Below are positions 34,349 through 42,507 of a DNA stretch of 64,000 bases, piece by piece. The DNA is taken from contig OZ250185.1 of NCBI GenBank assembly GCA_965238265.1, forward strand, positions 3,720,001-3,784,000, given 5' to 3'. The notes beneath the pieces were generated by a model. The model worked only from the letters and a program-made list of their open reading frames with translations. It was not told the origin of the DNA and did not search any database. Each line of letters opens with the position of its first letter. Positions within the stretch are counted from its first letter, which is position 1. Both the position numbers and the translations under genes were made by a program. Source of the stretch: JAJDUF01 sp965238265. Lineage in GTDB: Bacteria > Chloroflexota > UBA11872 > UBA12225 > JAJDUF01.

Positions 34349-35650
34349 CTACGTCCCGGCGGCTGACAAGCGAAAAATCCGGCCATTCCAGTCGCACACG
34401 TACAGCTCTCCGTCCGGCCCCTGGCCAAAAGAGGTAATCACCCGTCGCCCCGGATCCCGGGATAGCTCCGTCTGCTGCCAGGCTCCATCGCTGGTTGGTG
34501 TGAGGACGCGGATACTGCCGAAGCAATGATCGCCAAACACATAGCTCCCGACCAGACCGGGCAGACGGCTCCCTCGATAGACGTACCCGCCGATGATAGC
34601 GCATCCTTCGGTGTGTGGATACTCCGCAATCGGAAACACGAGCTGTGACCTATCTATGCTGGCTATTTTCTTGCCGCCTTCTTCTGGAGCAAGGCGGTAC
34701 GTTCCTTCATAGAAGTTCCAGCCGTAGTTCTCCCCACCGCGGCTCGATGCGGTCTGGAGGTTGATCTCCTCCCGCTTGAACATCCCCACGTCAGCGATAT
34801 AGAGGTCGTCAGTTTGCGGATCAAAGGCGAAACGCCATGGATTGCGTAGACCGTAGACCCAGATTTCGTCGCGCCCCCCGGCTTGACCAACAAACGGATT
34901 GCTCGGTGGGATGACGTAGGGGAAACCACTGTGTACGTCGAGGCGCAGAATCGCGCCGAGCAAGGACGTGGGGTTTTGGCTATTGCCGGATTCGTCTCCG
35001 TAAGCTGGCCCACCATCCCCAAGACCGATGTAGAGATAGCCGTCGGGACCAAACAAGAGCAAGCCGCCATTGTGCTCCGGTGTAGGCTGGTCCACCTGGA
35101 GGATGATTGTCTCGCTCGCCGGATCCGCGATGTTGAGATCATCGGTCACTCGATAGCGGGCAACCACTGTATTGTCCGCAGTATCCGTGTAATACACAAA
35201 GAAGTAGCCATCGCTCGTGAATGCCGGGCTGAATGCCAGACTGAGCAGGCCTTGCTCTCTTCCCTCGGCGCCAACTTTCCCGCGCAGGTCGAGAAACGGC
35301 CGGGCGCGGCGTGTACCATCTTGCAGGATCGCAATCGTCCCCGGTTTCTCGACCACGAACAGCCGACCGCTCTGATCCCCTGGGGCAGAGGTGAGATACA
35401 CCGGAATATCGAACCCCTCCGCCACGGTCACAAGCATATAGCCGGCCGGGCGCGGCGACTCCGAGTCCGCGTCCGAGGCCGCATCCCTTGGTGGGCTAGT
35501 GGCGGAAGGGGCGGTTGCGGACTCTCTCCCGGCTACCGGTGTAGCAGTTTCGCCCGGATCAGCCGTCCTAGGGTCCGGCCCGGCCGCCTCACAGGCGACA
35601 CCGAGCGCAAGGAGACACCAGAGGAACAACCACCTCACGATCCTCAGCAT
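34349..35650 (-). CDS. PQQ-dependent sugar dehydrogenase-like lipoprotein (GSDH beta-propeller)
   Basis: The 433-residue precursor has a lipoprotein signal with lipobox LGVAC (C20). A disordered Ser/Pro/Asp linker extends to about residue 68. The six-bladed glucose/sorbosone dehydrogenase propeller follows: GLLSLAFSPAF, TPEHNGGLLLFGPDGYLYIGLGDGG, NPFVG, VYGLRNPWRFAFDP, YIADVG, ENYGWNFYEG and the end FGQGPDGELYVCDWNGRIFRL. Family enzymes oxidise aldose sugars with PQQ, but many members have lost cofactor binding. It is anchored outside the membrane. GAGAGGATG precedes the ATG. Confidence 0.9.
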   Translation of the reverse strand: MLRIVRWLFLWCLLALGVACEAAGPDPRTADPGETATPVAGRESATAPSATSPPRDAASDADSESPRPAGYMLVTVAEGFDIPVYLTSAPGDQSGRLFVVEKPGTIAILQDGTRRARPFLDLRGKVGAEGREQGLLSLAFSPAFTSDGYFFVYYTDTADNTVVARYRVTDDLNIADPASETIILQVDQPTPEHNGGLLLFGPDGYLYIGLGDGGPAYGDESGNSQNPTSLLGAILRLDVHSGFPYVIPPSNPFVGQAGGRDEIWVYGLRNPWRFAFDPQTDDLYIADVGMFKREEINLQTASSRGGENYGWNFYEGTYRLAPEEGGKKIASIDRSQLVFPIAEYPHTEGCAIIGGYVYRGSRLPGLVGSYVFGDHCFGSIRVLTPTSDGAWQQTELSRDPGRRVITSFGQGPDGELYVCDWNGRIFRLSAAGT

Positions 35651-35683
35651 TCCATCCTCTCATACCAGCCGCCGCGGCTAGCC

Positions 35684-36724
35684 TCAGACCGGGTGCCGGC
35701 GCAGCGGCCGGCCGAGCGACTGGGCGAGTGCTTGTAGCGGCTCCCAGACAGTCCGAGCGAGCAGATGTGTTCCCCGCGCGCGGGCCGCTTGCTCCAGGCG
35801 ACCGGCGCGTTCACCCGGATAGAAGATTTCGGCGACCCCAGCCTGTCTGGGGGTGGCCTTGATCCGGCGGATATGGTCTTCCACGCGCTGGGCAAATTCG
35901 GCTGGCGGCATGAGCAGGCCCGGGTCGAACACGAGTAGGAAATGCCCCACTTGCCCCTCAGCGCCGCTCGCCGGCCCATAACCGGCGCCGGTTAGCACGG
36001 CTGCCAGGATTTCCGAGACCATCGCCAGACCGTACCCCTTGTGCTCGCCTAGCGGCAGGAGCGAGCCGAGGAGCGCCGCCTCCGCCTCCGTCGTGGGATT
36101 CCCGGCTTCGTCGAGCGCCCAGCCTTCCGGCAACGGCCGGCCCTCCTCGGCGAACATTCTGACCTTTGCGAACGATGCGGACGGCGCAATGTCCAGCACA
36201 ATGGGGGAACGCCGGCCGGCGGGAATACCAAAGGCCCACGGATTGTTGCCCAGCACGCGCCCCAGACCACCGGTAGGCGCCAGGATCGGCTTTGCCACCG
36301 CAGTACAGAGGGCCAGGTATCCGGCTTGCGCTGCCCGCAGGACGTAATGCGCCGGAATGAAGAGATGGTTGGAGTTCCGGACCCCGGCAAGGCCCACACC
36401 GGTCACAGCCACCTTTTGCAGGCAATGCTCCAGACCAAGCGTCATCGCCAACGGGCCGTAGCCGCCGTCCGCGTCAACGAGTACGCTCACCAGGGTCTCG
36501 TGGATGACGCGGATCGCCGCGTGAGCGTTGACCGAGCCGCCGTGGGTGGTGGTCTTGTAGGCGAGCACCAGGCGGACGCCATGACTGTCGTGGCCGCGTA
36601 GGTCCGCCTCCACGGCAACTGTGGCCAGCAGCCTGGCCTGCTCGGGCGCAACACCCTGAGCAATGAAGACTTGGGTACAAAACTCCTCCAGATCGGGGAT
36701 CGCGATACTGCGGGCGTCGTCCAT
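35684..36724 (-). CDS. Ldh family NAD(P)-dependent oxidoreductase (malate/L-lactate dehydrogenase type)
   Basis: A 346-residue protein is predicted from the ATG at 36724 (AGGA nine bases upstream); the frame also opens with TTG at 36748. Family marks: FCTQVFIAQGVAPEQARLLA at the start, VEADLRGHDSHGVRLV, the catalytic-region VRNSNHLFIPAHYVLRA, GRVLGNNPWAFGIPAG, PIVLDIAPSASF, LPLGEHKGYGLAMVSEILA and the C-terminal EIFYPGERA. These enzymes reduce 2-oxoacids such as 2,3-diketogulonate, ureidoglycolate or pyruvate. It follows thiO by 34 bases on the same strand, so an amino-acid/2-oxoacid role is plausible. Its 3' end is duplicated at 31438-31600. Confidence 0.9.
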   Translation of the reverse strand: MDDARSIAIPDLEEFCTQVFIAQGVAPEQARLLATVAVEADLRGHDSHGVRLVLAYKTTTHGGSVNAHAAIRVIHETLVSVLVDADGGYGPLAMTLGLEHCLQKVAVTGVGLAGVRNSNHLFIPAHYVLRAAQAGYLALCTAVAKPILAPTGGLGRVLGNNPWAFGIPAGRRSPIVLDIAPSASFAKVRMFAEEGRPLPEGWALDEAGNPTTEAEAALLGSLLPLGEHKGYGLAMVSEILAAVLTGAGYGPASGAEGQVGHFLLVFDPGLLMPPAEFAQRVEDHIRRIKATPRQAGVAEIFYPGERAGRLEQAARARGTHLLARTVWEPLQALAQSLGRPLRRHPV

Positions 36725-36758
36725 CGGAGCGTTCCTGGCATTCGTCAACTATCAGCCG

Positions 36759-37880
36759 TCAGCTTGAAACGGTAGTGAAGCGGCCGGGATCAAAGGGGGC
36801 CAACGGCAGCGGTGGCTCCCGGCCCATGACCACTGCGGCGATGGCTTGCGCGGTGATCGGGGCGGAGATAATGCCCATCTTGAAGTGCCCGGTGGCATGG
36901 TAGAGGCCACGCAGCCGGTGGTCCGGCCCGATGATCGGCAGCTCATCGGCCGTGCAGCGCGGACGGAGCCCGGCCCACAGCGACTCCAACCGGCAGTCGC
37001 GTAGCGCCGGCAGGACCGCGAACGCGCCGCGCAGCAGCCCCTCAATCGCGCCGGCCGTCACCGTCGTATCGTATCCAACGTCTTCCACGGTGGCCCCACA
37101 TAGCAGTCGGCCATCGGCCCGCGGCACGAGCACGCCATGTCGAGAGCCGACGATGTGGCGAACCGGCGGCGGTCGGGTCTCGAAGGCCAGCATCTGCCCT
37201 TTGGCCGGACTCACGGGCAGCCAAGCCCGTGCATCGAGCAGTCCCGCCCAGCTCCCGGCCGCGTTGACCACCACGTCCGCTGCGAGACGCTCGCCGGCAA
37301 GGTCCACGCCCAACACGCGGTCGTGCCGGACATGCAGTCCCGTGGCCGGACGGCCCGTGAGGATGGTCACGCCACGACGCGCCGCCGCCATCGCCACGTT
37401 CGCCGTCAGCCGGGCATTGTCAACCAGCGCATGGTCGGGGAAGAAGAGCGCACCGGTAGCAGCGGTGAGTGCCGGTTCCGCAGCGCGCACGGCGGCCGCG
37501 TCCCATACCTCGGCGCGGATGCCGGCGGCCCGTTGAGCTTGCCGGCGCTGCTCCAGCGTGGCCGCTTCCGCTGCATCGAGGGCCAGCACGAGCCGGCCGG
37601 TCACGCGGTACTCTACGGGCAGGCCGGTATCCGCAAGCAACCGGGCCATGAAGTCGCCGTAGAGGCGCAAGCTCCGCCGATAGAGGTCAATGATCTCCGG
37701 CGGTCGGCCAGGCTCCGCTTCCGGGATCAGGATGCCGGCGGCAGCCGAGGAGGCCGCTGCGCCCGGTCGGTCGCGCTCGATGAGCGTGACCGGCAAGCCG
37801 TGCCCGGCCAACTCCCAGGCAATGGAGCCGCCAATAATCCCCCCGCCAACGACAATGACATCCGGCGTTGTCTCGTTCAT
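36759..37880 (-). CDS. thiO: FAD-dependent glycine oxidase ThiO-like
   Basis: This 373-residue DAO-family flavoenzyme has an N-terminal FAD motif VVGGGIIGGSIAWELAGHGLPVTLIE. SSAAAGILIPEAE follows, and MLAFETRPPPVRHIVGSRHGVLVPRADGRLLCGATVEDVGYD sits in the substrate domain. Near the C terminus, WAGLRPRCTADELPIIGP and LYHATGHFKMGIISAPITAQAIA close the family pattern. ThiO oxidises glycine to the iminoacetate used in thiamine thiazole synthesis. No other thiamine gene is here, so it may instead be a general D-amino or secondary amine oxidase. The ATG overlaps the stop of an upstream degenerate frame (37877-38037). Confidence 0.85.
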   Translation of the reverse strand: MNETTPDVIVVGGGIIGGSIAWELAGHGLPVTLIERDRPGAAASSAAAGILIPEAEPGRPPEIIDLYRRSLRLYGDFMARLLADTGLPVEYRVTGRLVLALDAAEAATLEQRRQAQRAAGIRAEVWDAAAVRAAEPALTAATGALFFPDHALVDNARLTANVAMAAARRGVTILTGRPATGLHVRHDRVLGVDLAGERLAADVVVNAAGSWAGLLDARAWLPVSPAKGQMLAFETRPPPVRHIVGSRHGVLVPRADGRLLCGATVEDVGYDTTVTAGAIEGLLRGAFAVLPALRDCRLESLWAGLRPRCTADELPIIGPDHRLRGLYHATGHFKMGIISAPITAQAIAAVVMGREPPLPLAPFDPGRFTTVSS

Positions 37881-38037
37881 AGTGTTTGCAAGGTCACGTT
37901 GTCCTGTGGATTAGCTGCCAGGACGGTTTTGTGAGGGGCCGTTAGGCAGGGCTGCGCCACGAGCGCGTTGAGATGCAGCGGGGTCGTCACCCAGACCGCA
38001 TCGAGCGCCGCGGCGTCCAGCAGCTCTTCGGTTTTAC
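37877..38037 (-). pseudogene. Degenerate fragment of a Gfo/Idh/MocA oxidoreductase
   Basis: The minus-strand frame reads KTEELLDAAALDAVWVTTPL, then HLNALVAQPCLTAPHKTVLAANPQ, before stopping. It matches the Rossmann-domain signature of this family (LDAVxVTTPxHLHA...AGKHVLxEKP) with several eroded positions, notably the loss of the EKP lysine. Nothing of the fold is present on either side. Its stop overlaps the thiO start as ATGA, suggesting that it once preceded thiO in an operon. Confidence 0.55.
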
Positions 38038-38047
38038 ATATACTCTA

Positions 38048-39556
38048 TCAGCGGATCTTTCCCGATGTCCTGCGCTGTGGGAACTGGAAGGCGTAGAGCT
38101 TCATATCCCGCATCACGAATCGGAGCCGAACCGCCCGACCGGCCAACTCCCCAGTATCCGGCCGGCCCTGCCAGGTGACGGTTTTGCGGATGGCATTACC
38201 CAGCACCGCGTCGGCCGCGGCGAGGCTGTACCCCGGCAACGGCCGGCCGGCCGCATCCTGGACTTCTACCTTGAGCCAGCCCCCGGCGCTGCCATCGAGA
38301 TTCAACTCCAGACGGTCGCCGCCAAAGCATAGCAGCGGGGTGGTGAACTCGCCGCCGCCATAGCCAGCGTCGGCCGAGATGAAGCCGTCCCGCCGCAGCG
38401 TGGCGCGGAAAAGACCGGTGTTGTGCCCGTCGCGCTCCTTGTCCGCATGGCTCCCGCCGCGGCCACTATAGTAGAGCCACAATTCATCGCCTACCGGCAC
38501 CGGCCACGGATTGGCGACGATGATCCCGGCGGTCGCGCTGCCAGCGGGGCCTTGGCGCAGAAACGGGCGGCGCTCGCCGGCCCGCTGCCAGCGTATGCCG
38601 TCGCGGCTGGTGAGGAGCTGGACATCGAACGTCGCCGGGAACTCGTTCTCTCCCCAGTGGTAGAACGCCGCCGGCAGCATGAGATAGACATCCTGGACAT
38701 CGGGGTATTTCAGCGCGCAGCTGGTGTAGAAGTCAATCACCGGCCGCGGGTCGTCGCTGCGGTCGGGCACCGGAATAGCCAGGTCGGTAGCGTCGGCCTC
38801 AAAGACGATCTCCAGCGGTGACCACGTGCGTAGGTCCGGCGAGGTGATGCGCCCCACGGCCCGGTACCGCCCCTGCCCGGCCGCGTTCAGCTCGACGCCC
38901 ATCGTGGCCGCCTCGCCGTAGGCCTGGGTCTCGCGCACACGGGTATAGCCCACGTACAACTCCAGCCGGTCATCCCAGAACAGCATGTTCTGGGTATCGC
39001 ACATCGTATCGGGCGGGTTCGGCTGATCGGGGTAGACGTGCCAGTGGATGCCATCGGCAGAGTGCATCGCCCACAAGCCCGGCTCCACGCCGGCAGCGAC
39101 CTGCCGGTCGGTGGGCTGGAACTTCGTCCAGAGCTTGTAGCGCTCCGCCGGCGCGGCCCGCTCGTCGCGGAACACCGTCGCTCCTTGCTGGCTCTGCCGC
39201 TCCAAGGGCGGGGCGACGATGTTGTTGGCAGTCGAGCCACGGAACGGGATCAGCCCAAGCTCGGGCTTCTCCCAGGACAGACCATCGGTAGACTCGGCAT
39301 AGCAGAGCCGCCGCGCCCCTTCACGGGGTAAGCCACCCGCTAGCAGCGCGTCGTACCACAGGCGAAAGCGGCCGTCGGCCTCCCGCAGGACGGTGTTGTA
39401 GCTGCCGATGCCGAGCGCTTCCCATGGCCGGTCCGCGCACAGCACCGGCGCCGGGTGCTGGACGGGCGGATTCATGCACAAGCGCACCCCGGCGGCAGAG
39501 TCGAAGAACCGCTCGTCAATGAATAGCTGCTTCTGCGTGCCGATATCCATGTCCAT
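38048..39556 (-). CDS. Predicted beta-propeller glycosidase-like protein
   Basis: A 502-residue protein is predicted from the ATG at 39556, which follows GGAGGG; an earlier ATG at 39574 is possible. The repeated blade pattern of five-bladed propeller hydrolases (GH32/43-like) is visible: FRLWYDALLAGG, RRLCYAESTDGLSWEKPELGL, YKLWTKFQ, LWAMHSADGIHWHVYPD, LYVGYTRVRE, GRITSPDLRTWSP, QLLTSRDGIRWQRAGE and ELWLYYSGRGGSHAD. A C-terminal beta-sandwich follows (LELNLDGSAGGWLKVEVQDAAGRPLPGYS). No signal peptide is apparent. Substrate and catalytic residues are not assigned. Confidence 0.7.
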   Translation of the reverse strand: MDMDIGTQKQLFIDERFFDSAAGVRLCMNPPVQHPAPVLCADRPWEALGIGSYNTVLREADGRFRLWYDALLAGGLPREGARRLCYAESTDGLSWEKPELGLIPFRGSTANNIVAPPLERQSQQGATVFRDERAAPAERYKLWTKFQPTDRQVAAGVEPGLWAMHSADGIHWHVYPDQPNPPDTMCDTQNMLFWDDRLELYVGYTRVRETQAYGEAATMGVELNAAGQGRYRAVGRITSPDLRTWSPLEIVFEADATDLAIPVPDRSDDPRPVIDFYTSCALKYPDVQDVYLMLPAAFYHWGENEFPATFDVQLLTSRDGIRWQRAGERRPFLRQGPAGSATAGIIVANPWPVPVGDELWLYYSGRGGSHADKERDGHNTGLFRATLRRDGFISADAGYGGGEFTTPLLCFGGDRLELNLDGSAGGWLKVEVQDAAGRPLPGYSLAAADAVLGNAIRKTVTWQGRPDTGELAGRAVRLRFVMRDMKLYAFQFPQRRTSGKIR

Positions 39557-39590
39557 ATCAGTTCCCTCCGTCATGCCGGCGCCGGCCGGC

Positions 39591-39627
39591 CCTCACCCCC
39601 GGCCCCTCTCCCCCGGGGAGAGGGGCG
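39591..39627. repeat. CCCTCACCCCCGGCCCCTCTCC-type hairpin repeat
   Basis: CCCGGCCCCTCTCCC pairs with GGGGAGAGGGG around a short loop between two minus-strand genes. It could terminate mmsA transcription. Related copies lie at 41323-41364, 58807-58842 and 62812-62851. Confidence 0.7.
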
Positions 39628-39684
39628 TCCACACGGCGACCGCCCTCCTGCGGAGTGGTGACGTGCTCACTACTCCGCCGAGCG

Positions 39685-41181
39685 CTAGAACCAGCGCGTG
39701 ATGACCACCTTGCGGTCGGTGAAGAAGTCAATCGCGTCGCGGCCCTGGCCGTGCAGCGTGCCGAAAAAGGACTCCTTCGCGCCGCTGAAGGGGAAATAGG
39801 CCATTGGCGCTGCGACGCCGACATTGATCCCCACGTTGCCGGTGGGGACGCGGTAGCGGAACTCGCGCGCGGCCGCTCCGTCTTGCGTGAAGATGGACGC
39901 CGCATTGCCAAACCGCTGCTGCTCGATAATCTCAATCGCCGCATCGAGCGTGTCCACGTGCATGATGCTCAGGACCGGGCCGAAAATCTCGTCACAGGCA
40001 ATGGTCATGTCGGGCGTGACGCTATCGAAAATGGTGGGGCCGACGTAGCAGCCGTCGTCGCCGCCGGCGACTGCGACCTGGCGCCCGTCCAGCACCAGCG
40101 TCGCCCCTTCCTGCTCGCCTTGCTCGATATAGCCCAGAATACGTTCCTGGGCCGACCGGGAGATCACCGGCCCCAGCTCCACGTCGTCGTCCAAGCCGTT
40201 GCCGACCTTCAGCGCCGCCGCGGCCTGCGCCACCGCATCGCGCACCCGCGCGTGGCCCGCCCCGACCGTCACCAGGACCGAGCCGGCGAGGCAGCGCTGG
40301 CCGGCGGAGCCAAAGGCCGAGTTGATGATATTGGAGACCGAGCTATCCAACACCGCGTCGGGCATGACCACCAGGACGTTCTTGGCGCCGCCCTGCGCCT
40401 GCACGCGCTTGCCGCGCTCGGCGCCCCGCGCATAGATGTACTTGGCCACCGGCGTGGAGCCGACAAATGAGAGGCCCTTGACAGCGGGGTGGTCGAGCAA
40501 CCCGTTCACGGTGTCTCTGGCGCCGTTGACCAGGTTGATGACGCCCGGCGGGAATCCGGCCGCGTCGAGCATCTCGAAGATGAGCTGCATACTCGTGGGC
40601 ACCTGCTCGGAAGGCTTGATGATGAAGGTGTTGCCGCAGGCGACGGCATACGGCCAGAACCAGAAGGGCACCATCAGCGGGAAGTTGAAGGGGCAGATGG
40701 CCGCAAAAACCCCCAGCGGCTGCCGCACGACATCCTCGTCTATGCCGCTGGCTGCCCCATCCTCCAGCCCGTAGCCCATGAGCAGGGAGGGAATGCCGCT
40801 GGCGACCTCGACGTTTTCGATAGCGCGCCGCACCGAGCCACGGGCATCTTCGAGCGTCTTGCCGTGCTCCAGCGTCACCTGCCGCGCCAACGGCTCAAAC
40901 CGCGCCTCCAGCTGCTCGCGGACGGCGAAGAGATAGCGTGCGCGGTCGAGCGGGGGCGTGGCACGCCAAGCAGGGAAGGCCGCCTGCGCCACCGCGACGG
41001 CCTGGTCCACGTCGGCCCGGTTCGACAGGGGCACGCGGCCCAGCAGATCGCCGGTCGCCGGATTGGTCACGTCAAGGTACTCGGTCGTTTGGGGCGTGAT
41101 CCACTCGCCACCGACGTAGTTCCGTAGCTCTTTCGTATCCGCCGGCGTCGCTGTCACGCCGGCCGTGTGGGTGGTAGCCAT
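39685..41181 (-). CDS. mmsA: CoA-acylating methylmalonate-semialdehyde dehydrogenase
   Basis: The 498-residue aldehyde dehydrogenase converts methylmalonate or malonate semialdehyde plus CoA and NAD to propionyl- or acetyl-CoA, in valine and inositol catabolism. The nucleophile is C297 in SAGQRCLAGS. Where hydrolytic ALDHs have the general-base Glu, this protein has QAQGGAKN, the hallmark of the CoA-acylating subgroup. Other marks are CPFNFPLMVPFWFWPYAVACGNTFIIKPSE and FFGTLHGQGRDAIDFFTDRKVV. GGAGGCGAGAG precedes the ATG. It stands alone, though the sugar isomerase and Gfo/Idh genes elsewhere in the window would suit inositol breakdown. Confidence 0.95.
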   Translation of the reverse strand: MATTHTAGVTATPADTKELRNYVGGEWITPQTTEYLDVTNPATGDLLGRVPLSNRADVDQAVAVAQAAFPAWRATPPLDRARYLFAVREQLEARFEPLARQVTLEHGKTLEDARGSVRRAIENVEVASGIPSLLMGYGLEDGAASGIDEDVVRQPLGVFAAICPFNFPLMVPFWFWPYAVACGNTFIIKPSEQVPTSMQLIFEMLDAAGFPPGVINLVNGARDTVNGLLDHPAVKGLSFVGSTPVAKYIYARGAERGKRVQAQGGAKNVLVVMPDAVLDSSVSNIINSAFGSAGQRCLAGSVLVTVGAGHARVRDAVAQAAAALKVGNGLDDDVELGPVISRSAQERILGYIEQGEQEGATLVLDGRQVAVAGGDDGCYVGPTIFDSVTPDMTIACDEIFGPVLSIMHVDTLDAAIEIIEQQRFGNAASIFTQDGAAAREFRYRVPTGNVGINVGVAAPMAYFPFSGAKESFFGTLHGQGRDAIDFFTDRKVVITRWF

Positions 41182-41274
41182 CGCTCTCGCCTCCTACAGC
41201 CTGAGGACTGCACGGCAAGCCCGCACAGCCGAGTGCGGTCGCAGTCGGAGTATCCACCCGGGGCCTGCCAGCGG

Positions 41275-41301
41275 GCCAATGCACATCTTATACCAATTCG
41301 C
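41275..41301 (+). repeat. Direct repeat, left copy, flanking the restriction-modification cassette
   Basis: 27 bases (GCCAATGCACATCTTATACC...) match 42313-42339 in the same orientation at 26 positions. Together they bracket about 1.06 kb of AT-richer DNA carrying the HNH endonuclease and the methyltransferase stub. A GGCCCTCTCTCC...GGAGAGG-type hairpin repeat follows at 41323-41364. Confidence 0.85.
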
Positions 41302-41405
41302 TGTCGGGACAGCGGGGCCAGCCCTCACCCCCCGGCCCTCTCTCCACCATGTAGAGAGGGGGTGTGCGGCGCAGTCTCCGCTCGCGCCGTAAATGATTTT
41401 CGAGT

Positions 41406-42191
41406 CTACCGTATGAAAACGTTGTTTCTGTGCCATGATAGAAAATCGGGGCGTGGGAGAAACCGAGATGGTAGTTTGATTTTCTGCCCGTCATATCCTA
41501 ACAACAGTTTGCGCGCAGCATCACTTGTTGAATGCGAGACTTGGCTGCTCACCACAACGATGTAATCATCTGTAACGGCGATCAGCCCCCGGTCAAAAGC
41601 ACGGTCATGTAACGCATTCAAGCATAATCCATTTTGCGGGTTTAGCTTTTCGGTCTTATCGGATTCTGCCCACGGCTTGATATGGCTTGCGACGAGTGGC
41701 GCTTCAATATCAATTCCCGTAACGCAACATTTATTTTCATAGGCAGATAATATCGCTCTTCGGAAAAAGCTCTGATTCTCTCGAATTCTGCGGACAGCCA
41801 TTCTTTCCCTTCCTTCCTCTTGGTGAATCTCCTGTTTCTGATGCACAATATCAATATCCATCTCGCGCGCTCTTTCAGCTATTAGCTGCTCACTTTCTTC
41901 GATGAGCACTTGCCAGTTGCTGTGGAGTTCGTCCCACACTTCCTTGTCCAGACGAGATGCATTGCGGAGGCCGCTTATTCCCCGCTTCTTCAATTCTGGA
42001 TCAAAACTGCCAAAGTTCCCGATTTTCATATTCACGGCACCGGGCGTTCGGCCAACCAATTTAGCAGTATGTCGAACGTCCGGGTAGTTTTTGCTGGAAG
42101 CGTTGAATGGGATCCGGCAGTACAGATTGAACACGATAAGCAACTCCTCGCGAGTCCATCTCCGGAAGCTAGATTTGGCCGCCATTTCCAC
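41406..42191 (-). CDS. HNH endonuclease, probable restriction enzyme
   Basis: In this 261-residue protein the N-terminal ~85 residues look like a DNA-recognition helical domain (RRWTREELLIVFNLYCRIPF...VGRTPGAVNMKIGNFGSFDP). A charged linker follows. The HNH nuclease (HNH_2 type) contains CCVTGIDIEAPLVASHIKPW (H170) and NPQNGLCLNALHDRAFDRG (N187, H195). This architecture is common among HNH restriction endonucleases. Base composition is clearly AT-richer than the neighbours, a sign of transfer. Immediately upstream on the same strand is the stub of a C5-cytosine methyltransferase, and 27-bp direct repeats flank both. Confidence 0.88.
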   Translation of the reverse strand: MEMAAKSSFRRWTREELLIVFNLYCRIPFNASSKNYPDVRHTAKLVGRTPGAVNMKIGNFGSFDPELKKRGISGLRNASRLDKEVWDELHSNWQVLIEESEQLIAERAREMDIDIVHQKQEIHQEEGRERMAVRRIRENQSFFRRAILSAYENKCCVTGIDIEAPLVASHIKPWAESDKTEKLNPQNGLCLNALHDRAFDRGLIAVTDDYIVVVSSQVSHSTSDAARKLLLGYDGQKIKLPSRFLPRPDFLSWHRNNVFIR

Positions 42192-42207
42192 ACATCACCG
42201 TTTAGGG

Positions 42208-42294
42208 TTAGGAATCGGCAATGACGTAGCCGCCGGCACCACAATAGAAATCAACGGCCAAGAACTTGGGTGCTCTCTCAGCGTCACCCGGCAT
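42208..42294 (-). pseudogene. 5' stub of a C5-cytosine DNA methyltransferase
   Basis: From an ATG with GGGAGGAACGAGG upstream, the frame reads MPGDAERAPKFLAVDFYCGA then GGYVIADS and stops. The segment FLAVDFYCGAGG is motif I (SAM-binding DxFxGxGG) of Dcm-type methyltransferases at its usual N-terminal position. The rest of the enzyme, including the PCQ catalytic motif, is missing, which implies an internal deletion. The intact HNH gene begins 17 bases downstream of this stop. The gap 42192-42507 otherwise holds only repeats. Confidence 0.7.
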
Positions 42295-42312
42295 CCTCGT
42301 TCCTCCCGTCGA

Positions 42313-42339
42313 GCCAACGCACATCTTATACCAATTCGC
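42313..42339 (+). repeat. Direct repeat, right copy, flanking the restriction-modification cassette
   Basis: This copy (GCCAACGCACATCTTATACC...) differs from 41275-41301 at one of 27 bases. It is followed by a CATTCCGG-type palindrome (42354-42378). Confidence 0.85.
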
Positions 42340-42507
42340 CACTGCGGCCGGTCTGGATTGCGGCTTGCGCCGGAATGACGCATCCTCCCGGCCGCTCTCG
42401 GCGTGATCCGGCGCTCATGGGCGCGTGGAAGCTGTTAGCATAGCTCGCTCAGTGCATGGCTGATTGCCGGCGGCTGCCCACCATCCGGCCGCGGTGAGGA
42501 GCGAACG

